6,413 bases of DNA, from the NCBI GenBank assembly GCA_030621945.1, contig JAUXGS010000056.1, positions 1-6,413 on the forward strand. The letters run 5' to 3'. The first letter of the stretch is position 1, and each line of letters begins with the position of its first letter. Under the pieces are notes generated by a model. That model worked only from the letters and a program-made list of their open reading frames with translations. It did not search any database and had not been told where the DNA came from. Below are positions 1 through 4,576 of the stretch, in pieces. Made by a program: the position numbers and the translations under genes. Origin of the DNA: Methanosarcinales archaeon (GTDB taxonomy: Archaea > Halobacteriota > Syntropharchaeia > Alkanophagales > Methanospirareceae).

Positions 1-2
1 AA

Positions 3-1172
3 ATGGGGGTGTATGCAGTTCAGTTACCAAAACGAATTGTTTTTGGTGATGTGGTAGAGGTAGAGGGAAAGATTGGTGCGGACGCGAAAGGATTGGATGC
101 AAAAAAAGCGTTCATTGTTACCGATGGAACAATTGAAAAAGCAGGCTTGCTCGAGAAGGTGGAAAGACCTCTGAAAGAGGTAGTAGAAGTGGACATTTTC
201 GATAATGTGGAGTCGGAACCAACTTTAGAAGTTGCAGAAACGATTGCAAAAGCCGCAAGAGCCGCGGGATATGACCTGGTTGTGGGTGTTGGAGGCGGAA
301 GCGTGCTGGATATGGCAAAGGGTGCCGCTGCGGCAGCTTCTAACCCTGAGCAGGGTGCAAGCGATTTTTTGGGTGCGAACAAGATTGTGAACCAAAGTGT
401 GCCGACGATTTTAATCCCGACAACTGCTGGAACGGGTGCGGAAGCTACTCCATTCGCACTCATCATTGTTGAGGGCAAGAAAAAGGCAATAGCAAGTCCT
501 TATAATCTCGCAGACGTTGTGTTAATTTCTCCATCGTTCACAGCCACGATGCCGCCAGAGGTAACCGCTTCCACAGGCATGGACGCATTAAGTCATGCAA
601 TAGAAGCATTTATCTCACTTGGTGCAAACCCGCTGACCGATTCTTTTGCATTAGAAGCGATAAGGAAGATTGCAGACAATTTAGAGGAAGCAGTTTCACA
701 TGGCGATAATCTCGATGCCCGTTTAAAGATGTCAATAGCAGCGATGCTGGCTGGTATGGCATTTGGGAATGCAGGCGTTATAGCAGGTCATGCAGCAGCT
801 CATACATTCGGAGCAAGGTATAAAATTCCACATGGTATCGCTGCCGCACTTGCGTTGCCTTATATGATGGAGTATAATGTGAAGGAACCTGCAGTTAAGG
901 AACGGTTAACAAAGGTGGCACGAGAGATGGGTGAGAATGTATCCCAGTTGACGGAGGAAGCAGCAGCTTCTAAAGCTATTGCTCGTGTTAAGAACCTGTT
1001 GGAAGCGTTAAAATTGCCAACACGGCTTGCTGATTTGGATGTGCCCGCAGGGGACTTGCCTGATTTGGCAGAAGCACTGGTGAAGGAGAAGGGATACTTA
1101 GCACGGAACCCTCGTAAAATCGAGCAGAAAGATGCAGAAGAAATCATCGCAAAAATGTGGAACGATGAATAA
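3..1172 (+). CDS. Iron-containing (group III) alcohol dehydrogenase
   Basis: Predicted soluble NAD(P)-dependent dehydrogenase of 389 aa that interconverts alcohols and aldehydes or ketones. The N-terminal half is a dinucleotide-binding domain with the family motif GGGSVLDMAK (residues 97-106) and the TTAGTGAEAT segment (140-149). The C-terminal helical half holds the metal site: D194 and H198 in TGMDALSHAIEA, H263 in GHAAAHTFG, and H277 in IPHG. These are the same ligand types, at nearly the same numbering, as in E. coli FucO. H267 matches the conserved extra histidine. Length is typical of the family. The ATG lies 2 bases from the window edge, so its ribosome site and promoter cannot be seen, but the opening (QLPKRIVFG) is a normal family N-terminus and supports this start. 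All metal ligands are present, so it is probably active. Substrate cannot be told from sequence; butanol, 1,2-propanediol or another small alcohol are all possible. Confidence 0.93.
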   Translation: MGVYAVQLPKRIVFGDVVEVEGKIGADAKGLDAKKAFIVTDGTIEKAGLLEKVERPLKEVVEVDIFDNVESEPTLEVAETIAKAARAAGYDLVVGVGGGSVLDMAKGAAAAASNPEQGASDFLGANKIVNQSVPTILIPTTAGTGAEATPFALIIVEGKKKAIASPYNLADVVLISPSFTATMPPEVTASTGMDALSHAIEAFISLGANPLTDSFALEAIRKIADNLEEAVSHGDNLDARLKMSIAAMLAGMAFGNAGVIAGHAAAHTFGARYKIPHGIAAALALPYMMEYNVKEPAVKERLTKVAREMGENVSQLTEEAAASKAIARVKNLLEALKLPTRLADLDVPAGDLPDLAEALVKEKGYLARNPRKIEQKDAEEIIAKMWNDE

Positions 1173-1227
1173 TGCAATGCCTGCGCGTGGAATAGAAAAA
1201 ACAACTCTCGTTACCGGTTGGTAGAAT

Positions 1228-1237
1228 ACTTATATAG
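1228..1237 (+). promoter_or_regulatory. Archaeal TATA box for the EMC6-like gene
   Basis: ACTTATATAG is a near-ideal archaeal TATA element, with purine-rich sequence just upstream (GTAGAAT) that could serve as a BRE. Its centre lies about 38 nt before the ATG at 1271, which puts transcription start near 1258-1263 and leaves only a very short leader. No Shine-Dalgarno sequence is visible before the ATG. The identical 10-mer recurs upstream of the TraB-family gene. Confidence 0.6.
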
Positions 1238-1270
1238 CAGATATAAGTAGTAGTAAAAGTGGACTGTTAG

Positions 1271-1561
1271 ATGGAGAACGAGAAGAGCGGTGAAGCTAAA
1301 AAAAAGGAAGAATACGCGGAAGGCATAATAAAGACCGCAGTACCATCTCTATTTGGTGTTCTTGCAGGTGTTATCTCATTCTTCGTGATAAATAACCCCA
1401 CATCAGAAGATGGCTTGCTCATTGCGCTTCTCCTGGTCTTAGTGCAGAAATTCGTCTATCCGTTCTTACATATAAACATGGAAGGGGCGAAGGATTGGAT
1501 TTACATCTCTTTTATGACCGTTTTCTGCTGGTTTGTCACATTCGCATTATTGCTGAATTAA
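1271..1561 (+). CDS. EMC6-like small archaeal membrane protein
   Basis: A 96-aa protein with a charged Lys/Glu-rich cytoplasmic N-terminus (residues 1-20) and three hydrophobic segments, about 22-41, 49-66 and 77-95. Conserved-looking signatures are the small-residue first helix (FGVLAGV), the VQKFVYPFLHI stretch (58-68), the amphipathic KDWIYISFMT (74-83) and the terminal LLLN. From memory, this pattern resembles the small archaeal proteins annotated as EMC6-like. EMC6 is the eukaryotic ER membrane complex subunit that partners the insertase EMC3, so a role in membrane-protein insertion or quality control is possible but inferred. The gene has its own TATA box and no clear Shine-Dalgarno. 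It ends convergently against ruvC, sharing four bases. If the EMC6 assignment is wrong, it is a conserved three-helix membrane protein of unknown role. Confidence 0.72.
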   Translation: MENEKSGEAKKKEEYAEGIIKTAVPSLFGVLAGVISFFVINNPTSEDGLLIALLLVLVQKFVYPFLHINMEGAKDWIYISFMTVFCWFVTFALLLN

Positions 1562-2040
1562 AAATCCACATGCGACTTCAGCGCGATATGCGTGACTGCA
1601 ATAGCGAGGGCATCGGTGACATCGTCAGGCTTTGGTACTTCCTCTAACTGAAGCAATTCCGTCACTTTGCTCGCCACTTCACTCTTCGTTGCCCTTCCAT
1701 ACCCAGTCATAAAACTTTTCACCTCTGAGGTGTTATATTCATATATGGAAACTCCAGCGATAGCAGCCGCTAAGAGACAAACGCCACGTGCCTGCCCAAC
1801 GCTTAATGCGGTTTTCACATTGGTGTTGAAGAAAATTTTCTCAATCGCCATATCATCCGGCGTAGTATCTGCTATCAGCTCAAGCAAATCGTTATATATC
1901 TTCTTCAATCTATCGCCGTTTGATTGCTCCGTGGTCGTTTTTATGTACCCACAATCAACGGATTTTAATCTGCCGTTATTGAACTCAACAACGCCCCATC
2001 CAGTTCTTGCAGTTCCCGGGTCTATTCCAATTACACGCAT
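1558..2040 (-). CDS. ruvC: Crossover junction endodeoxyribonuclease RuvC
   Basis: A 160-aa Holliday junction resolvase of the bacterial RuvC type, an RNase H-like fold that acts as a dimer to nick symmetric strands of recombination intermediates with Mg2+. The opening RVIGIDPGTARTGWGVV gives the first acidic residue, D7. E67 (AIEKIFF) is the second, and D140 and D143 in PDDVTDALAIAVTH complete the tetrad, matching E. coli D7/E66/D138/D141. F70 and F71 match the phenylalanines that stack on the junction centre. VGQARGV (81-87) and the GYGRATKSEV basic patch (113-122) are also family-typical. The protein is a little shorter than the E. coli enzyme (about 173 aa), lacking only the tail. The ATG is fixed by the conserved N-terminus. 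It is divergent from csl4, with no ruvA or ruvB beside it. Archaea normally resolve junctions with Hjc, so this gene was probably acquired from bacteria or serves a specialised role. Confidence 0.93.
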   Translation of the reverse strand: MRVIGIDPGTARTGWGVVEFNNGRLKSVDCGYIKTTTEQSNGDRLKKIYNDLLELIADTTPDDMAIEKIFFNTNVKTALSVGQARGVCLLAAAIAGVSIYEYNTSEVKSFMTGYGRATKSEVASKVTELLQLEEVPKPDDVTDALAIAVTHIALKSHVDF

Positions 2041-2049
2041 AACTAATAA

Positions 2050-2060
2050 ATAGTTTATAG
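2050..2060 (+). promoter_or_regulatory. Possible TATA box for csl4
   Basis: ATAGTTTATAG lies about 60 nt before the csl4 ATG and would start transcription near 2083-2087. That leaves a leader of some 30 nt that is almost entirely purine and contains GAGGAG at 2104-2109, 8 nt before the ATG, a good Shine-Dalgarno site. It shares a 77-nt spacer with the opposing ruvC promoter. Confidence 0.35.
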
Positions 2061-2069
2061 AAGGAGTAA

Positions 2070-2077
2070 CATATTAA
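2070..2077 (-). promoter_or_regulatory. Possible TATA box for ruvC
   Basis: On the minus strand this reads TTAATATG, 30-37 nt before the ruvC ATG, which would place transcription start almost at the start codon. A leaderless mRNA fits the absence of any Shine-Dalgarno sequence in front of ruvC. The match to the TATA consensus is only fair, and a nearby TATAAACT (minus strand, 2052-2059) is an alternative but lies too close to the ATG. Confidence 0.33.
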
Positions 2078-2117
2078 TGGAGCAGAGAAGAAAGAGAAAA
2101 TTAGAGGAGAGAAGTGA

Positions 2118-2681
2118 ATGGGAAAAGAAAAAGGAATCGTAGTGCCAGGAGATTTCTTAGGTACTTCTGAGGAATTCACGCCGGGAGAGGGTGTGTATGA
2201 TGAAAAAGGGAATATATATGCTTCGCTTATCGGGGGAGTTAGCATAAGTGATAAGCGGGTTATAGAAGTCCAACCAAAGGTGGAGACCCCGCCAACGCTT
2301 AAAGAGGGGGATGTGGTTGTAGGCAGAATAGAGGACTTACGGGATACTGTTGCCATCGTGAGTATAGCATGCCTGAAAGGGCATGAAGAGCGAGAGATTG
2401 CTGCATCCACGCAGGGGGTTATTCATATATCAAACGTGAGGAGCGGGTATGTGAATGATTTGCAGCGCGAGTTTGGCTATCTTGATTTGGTAAAGGCGAA
2501 AGTGATAGACGTGGCGGCTTTAAGACTCAGCACAGAAGGGAAAGAGTTAGGCGTGATAAAAGCGATATGTGCGAAGTGCAAAAAGACTCTGAAGAGAAAA
2601 GGGAATACGCTGGCGTGTGAGGGCTGCAAACGGGTAGAAGTAAGAAATATATCTGAAGATTATGGTAAGGGATTAGTGTAA
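2118..2681 (+). CDS. csl4: Exosome RNA-binding subunit Csl4
   Basis: A 187-aa subunit of the archaeal RNA exosome cap. Csl4 sits with Rrp4 on the Rrp41/Rrp42 ring and helps guide RNA into the 3'-5' phosphorolytic/polyadenylating chamber. The three expected domains are visible in order: an N-terminal domain with the VVPGDFLGTSEEFTPGEGVY signature (8-27), an S1 RNA-binding barrel (about 62-145, starting EGDVVVGRIEDL and including GVIHISNVR), and a C-terminal zinc ribbon with C151-x2-C154 and C167-x2-C170. All four cysteines are present. Length matches archaeal homologues. The start is supported by GAGGAG 8 nt upstream. It is followed in the same direction by rpoL after a 45-nt gap, so the two may be cotranscribed. 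The position next to rpoL, away from rrp41/rrp42, agrees with what I recall of other Euryarchaeota. Confidence 0.94.
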   Translation: MGKEKGIVVPGDFLGTSEEFTPGEGVYDEKGNIYASLIGGVSISDKRVIEVQPKVETPPTLKEGDVVVGRIEDLRDTVAIVSIACLKGHEEREIAASTQGVIHISNVRSGYVNDLQREFGYLDLVKAKVIDVAALRLSTEGKELGVIKAICAKCKKTLKRKGNTLACEGCKRVEVRNISEDYGKGLV

Positions 2682-2684
2682 CTG

Positions 2685-2701
2685 TATTATAGATATATAT
2701 A
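2685..2701 (+). promoter_or_regulatory. Possible TATA-rich promoter for rpoL
   Basis: The csl4-rpoL gap contains TATTATAG (2685-2692) running into ATATATATA (2693-2701). This is TATA-like, but it lies only 26-42 nt before the rpoL ATG, so a transcript from it would have almost no leader, while a good Shine-Dalgarno-like site (below) suggests a longer transcript. It may be a secondary promoter on top of readthrough from csl4. Confidence 0.3.
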
Positions 2702-2711
2702 CTGATAAAAG

Positions 2712-2720
2712 GGCGGTGAT
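2712..2720 (+). promoter_or_regulatory. Ribosome binding site deciding the rpoL start
   Basis: GGCGGTGAT differs at one position from the ideal archaeal GGAGGTGAT. It ends 6 nt before ATG 2727 but directly abuts the in-frame GTG at 2721, leaving no spacing. I therefore prefer ATG 2727 over GTG 2721. An ATG at 2719 is out of play because it is followed at once by TGA. Confidence 0.55.
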
Positions 2721-2726
2721 GTGAGC

Positions 2727-3044
2727 ATGCAAACTGAAACTGAAACTGAAGAAAATGGAGATGGAACTAAGAAGGTAAGAATATTAGAGGCGAAGGAAAA
2801 CGTAGTGAGAATAGAGATAGAAGGAGAGGACCACACCCTTTTAGCGCCGCTAACTTCCAAACTGCTCGAGAATGAACAGGTGGATATCGCAACCTACAGC
2901 ATTCAACATACATTGAGAAGCAACCCCGTTTTGTATGTGAAGATGAAGGAAGGGGCACCCTTAGAGGCGGTAAAGTCCGCGATTGCTTCTCTTGCATCAG
3001 AATTTGAAGAGTTTGGAAAGAAGTACAAAGCGGCAATAGTCTAG
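2727..3044 (+). CDS. rpoL: DNA-directed RNA polymerase subunit L (Rpb11-like)
   Basis: A 105-aa small assembly subunit of archaeal RNA polymerase, the Rpb11 counterpart. It pairs with subunit D (Rpb3) to form the alpha-dimer-like platform on which the catalytic subunits assemble. The family core is clear: VRILEAKENVVRIEIEGEDHTLLAPL, then VDIATYSIQHTLRSNPVLYVKMKEG, then a long C-terminal helix ending EFEEFGKKYK. The usual N-x-L-R-type motif after DHTL is replaced by APLTSKL. A 15-residue acidic extension precedes the core, beginning with three Thr-Glu pairs coded by a perfect ACTGAA triplet repeat (2733-2750). No in-frame ATG or GTG exists closer to the core. A GTG at 2721 would add two residues; the Shine-Dalgarno spacing favours ATG 2727. 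The last four codons and the UAG stop lie within the tRNA-Gly gene. Confidence 0.9.
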   Translation: MQTETETEENGDGTKKVRILEAKENVVRIEIEGEDHTLLAPLTSKLLENEQVDIATYSIQHTLRSNPVLYVKMKEGAPLEAVKSAIASLASEFEEFGKKYKAAIV

Positions 3045-3100
3045 CGGTAGGACATGGGCTTCCCAAGCCTATAACCCGGGTTCGAGCCCCGGTTGCCGCA
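3030..3100 (+). tRNA. tRNA-Gly (anticodon CCC)
   Basis: A complete 71-nt cloverleaf without intron. The acceptor stem GCGGCAA (3030-3036) pairs perfectly with TTGCCGC (3093-3099), with discriminator A3100. U8/A9 are TA. The D arm is GTCT/GGAC around AGCGGTA (one G-T pair). The anticodon stem TGGGC/GCCTA (one G-T pair) carries loop TTCCCAA with anticodon CCC at 3062-3064, reading GGG. The variable loop is 4 nt, and the T arm is CCGGG/CCCGG with loop TTCGAGC. CCA is not encoded and must be added after transcription. Positions 3030-3044 also encode the end and stop codon of rpoL. No convincing TATA box is visible about 25-30 nt upstream, inside rpoL, so cotranscription with rpoL is likely. A hairpin repeat begins at the next base after the discriminator. 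Confidence 0.96.
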
Positions 3101-3127
3101 TCAAACTTTACAAAAGTTTGATCAAAA
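3101..3127. repeat. Hairpin repeat, copy 1 (right after tRNA-Gly)
   Basis: TCAAACTTT (3101-3109) and AAAGTTTGA (3113-3121) form a perfect 9-bp stem with a 3-nt ACA loop, followed by TCAAAA, so that TTTGATCAAA (3117-3126) is itself a palindrome. The same arrangement recurs at 5921-5949 at the end of the TraB-family gene. It directly abuts the tRNA 3' end, so it could act in termination or 3' trimming. It could equally be a dispersed repeat. Confidence 0.7.
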
Positions 3128-3137
3128 CGCACCACAG

Positions 3138-3163
3138 AAAACTTTCTTTTAAAAGAAAGTTTT
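3138..3163. repeat. 26-nt perfect palindrome, possible terminator hairpin
   Basis: Thirteen bases (AAAACTTTCTTTT) are followed at once by their exact reverse complement, with no spacer. The outer part repeats the AAACTTT/AAAGTTT arms of the hairpin 16 nt upstream, so both probably belong to one family. A TTTT ends the second arm, and a T5 run follows at 3180-3184. With T-rich tracts being the usual archaeal termination signal, this could end the csl4-rpoL-tRNA transcript. Being symmetric, it could also serve either strand or bind a dimeric protein. Confidence 0.6.
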
Positions 3164-3208
3164 ATCGAAGAAAAAGCGGTTTTTGGGAAAGAAAAACAAC
3201 CTTCAAGA

Positions 3209-3220
3209 TTTTAATTATAT
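3209..3220 (+). promoter_or_regulatory. Probable TATA box for prf1
   Basis: TTTTAATTATAT lies about 40-50 nt before the prf1 ATG at 3260, predicting transcription start near 3240. AATGAGG (3244-3250) then gives a modest Shine-Dalgarno site 9 nt before the ATG. The AT-rich surroundings make a chance match possible. Confidence 0.4.
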
Positions 3221-3259
3221 GATCTAACTGAATACGGAATAGGAATGAGGCTATGAGAT

Positions 3260-4366
3260 ATGGATCAAATAAAGAAGTATGAATTCAGGAAAGTATTGGA
3301 AGAACTGAGGAAAAAGAGTGGAAGAGGCACAGAACTTGTGTCCGTTTACATTCCGCCTGATAAGCAAATATCAGATGTTACGTCTCATCTCCGTGATGAA
3401 CACGGACAGGCAATGAACATAAAGAGTAAAATCACTCGTACTAACGTTCAAAGCTCTCTGGAATCTCTTTTATCCAAGCTGAGGTATGTGAGTGTAGGCG
3501 AAAATGGCCTGGTTATATTTTGCGGTGCTGTAGATAAGGGTGGAGACAAGACGGATATCGAAACTTCCATTGTGGAGCCACCGGCAAAGATATATTCCTA
3601 TATCTATCACTGTGATTCGAGCTTCTTCCTCGAGCCGCTGGAAGGACTCGTGGAGGAGAAGGATAAATATGGCTTGCTCGTACTGGACAAACGAGAAGCA
3701 ACGATCGGTATCTTAAGCGGAAAGGTGGTGGAACCGGTGAAACACCTCACCTCTTCAGTTCCGGGCAAGATAAGAAAAGGTGGACAGTCCGCACAGCGGT
3801 TTCAAAGACTGCGAGAGATCGCAACCGATGATTTTTATAAGCGGATAGGCGAACACGCATCACAGATCTTCCTTCAAATCAAAGATCTTCACGGTATTCT
3901 GATTGGTGGTCCGAGTCCAACGAAGGAGGATTTTGTGAAGGGGTCTCACTTGCATTACGAGCTGCAAAATAAGATACTCGGTGAGTTTGACGTCGCGTAT
4001 ACTGACGAATCAGGCCTTTATGAGCTCGTTGACGCTGCAGGGGAGGCTTTAGAAGGGCTGGACTTGATGCGGGAGAAGAAGCTCATGGCACGATTCATGA
4101 AATCCATCGCAAGTAACGAGACAATGGTGGCGTACGGTGAGCAGGAAGTGAAAAAGAGCTTGGAACGGGGCGCAGTGGACACGCTTTTGGTCTCGGAAGA
4201 ACTCGACGCTGAGTTCGTGCACGAATTAGTAGAAAAGGCGGAGATGACCGGTTCTAACGTGGAATTTATCTCAGCAGAATTTGAGGAAGGCGCGCAGTTA
4301 AAGCGTGCATTTGGCGGTGTTGCTGCGCTATTACGATATAGAACAATGGGATATAATACCCAATAG
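3260..4366 (+). CDS. prf1: Peptide chain release factor aRF1
   Basis: A 368-aa class I translation termination factor that recognises all three stop codons and triggers peptide release, delivered by aEF1A. Domain 1 has the decoding motif NIKS (53-56) and YxCxxxF (Y116, C118, F122). Domain 2 has the catalytic loop GGQ (174-176) within KIRKGGQSAQRF. Domain 3 has YGEQEVKKSLERGAVDTLLVSEELD and the family ending EEGAQLKRAFGGVAALLRY. The residues just before NIKS are QAM where TAS is usual. The protein is about 45 aa shorter than many euryarchaeal aRF1s. The gap falls between SEELD and the helix HELVEKAEMTG, where a Cys-rich minidomain normally sits. The N-terminus is complete. The start is supported by GAGG 9 nt upstream, and the gene ends in UAG. 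The essential motifs are intact, so I expect a working factor; a second aRF1 elsewhere in the genome is possible. Confidence 0.94.
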   Translation: MDQIKKYEFRKVLEELRKKSGRGTELVSVYIPPDKQISDVTSHLRDEHGQAMNIKSKITRTNVQSSLESLLSKLRYVSVGENGLVIFCGAVDKGGDKTDIETSIVEPPAKIYSYIYHCDSSFFLEPLEGLVEEKDKYGLLVLDKREATIGILSGKVVEPVKHLTSSVPGKIRKGGQSAQRFQRLREIATDDFYKRIGEHASQIFLQIKDLHGILIGGPSPTKEDFVKGSHLHYELQNKILGEFDVAYTDESGLYELVDAAGEALEGLDLMREKKLMARFMKSIASNETMVAYGEQEVKKSLERGAVDTLLVSEELDAEFVHELVEKAEMTGSNVEFISAEFEEGAQLKRAFGGVAALLRYRTMGYNTQ

Positions 4367-4482
4367 AGGAAGTTTCAAGATGCATGATACAGGATACAAT
4401 TGCAATATAAAACGACGGGAAATAGCCAATAGAGGTAAGCGGGTCTAAATTCCCAACACTTAGTTCTCAATAAATAAATCGA

Positions 4483-4492
4483 ACTTATATAG
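4483..4492 (+). promoter_or_regulatory. TATA box for the TraB-family gene
   Basis: ACTTATATAG, identical to the element at 1228-1237, lies within the inverted repeat GAACT-TATAT-AGTTC (4481-4495). Transcription would start near 4512-4516, after the CAGA repeats, leaving a leader of about 60 nt. The symmetric flanks could let a dimeric regulator compete with TBP. Confidence 0.6.
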
Positions 4493-4516
4493 TTCAGACA
4501 GACAGAGAGAGGGTTT

Positions 4517-4532
4517 AGGATTTATAAATCCT
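4517..4532. promoter_or_regulatory. 16-nt perfect palindrome, possible operator
   Basis: AGGATTTATAAATCCT is perfectly self-complementary and lies at or just after the predicted transcription start of the TraB-family gene. Its centre TTTATAAA could itself be a second TATA box, with transcription start near 4550. An operator for a dimeric repressor or a short 5' hairpin in the mRNA are other readings. Nothing in the sequence separates these options. Confidence 0.45.
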
Positions 4533-4576
4533 CAGGGATATTACGTAATTGCAGGTAATAGAGGATAAAAACAGAT

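Larger units (their letters stand above)
4367..4576 (+). other. Gene-free leader region before the TraB-family gene
   Basis: I find no coding or RNA gene in these 210 nt. The first part (4367-4480) is AT-rich without a clear terminator for prf1. CCAATAGAGG occurs at 4360-4369 (across the prf1 stop) and again at 4426-4435. From 4481 on there is a dense series of elements: a TATA box in a small inverted repeat, a CAGA tandem repeat (4495-4506), a 16-nt palindrome (4517-4532) and a 10-nt palindrome ATTACGTAAT (4540-4549). Confidence 0.6.

Noticed and set aside
20..478. Minus-strand 152-codon open frame inside the alcohol dehydrogenase
   Set aside because: It is fully opposite a gene with complete family motifs, and its Ser/Pro/Ala-rich translation is typical of an antisense shadow.
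2077..2142. Short upstream frame (21 codons, Lys/Arg/Glu-rich) overlapping the csl4 start
   Set aside because: It arises from the purine-rich leader, has no ribosome site of its own and no conserved feature; possible as a regulatory uORF but unsupported.
1985..2410. Minus-strand 141-codon frame over the ruvC start and csl4
   Set aside because: It overlaps two well-supported genes and their shared promoter, and its translation has no recognisable domain.
2693..2701. AT dinucleotide run as a replication origin or unwinding element
   Set aside because: It is a 9-nt stretch in a short intergenic gap with no origin-recognition boxes nearby, and is better read as a TATA-like element.
3030..3100. 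tRNA-Gly as an integration (att) site
   Set aside because: No second copy of the tRNA 3' end and no integrase is visible downstream; the sequence returns at once to a housekeeping gene (prf1).
2767..3135. Minus-strand 122-codon frame over rpoL and the tRNA
   Set aside because: It crosses a complete tRNA and a recognised gene, so it is a shadow frame.
3101..3163. CRISPR array
   Set aside because: The two hairpins are not direct repeats of equal length and no regular spacers or cas genes are present.
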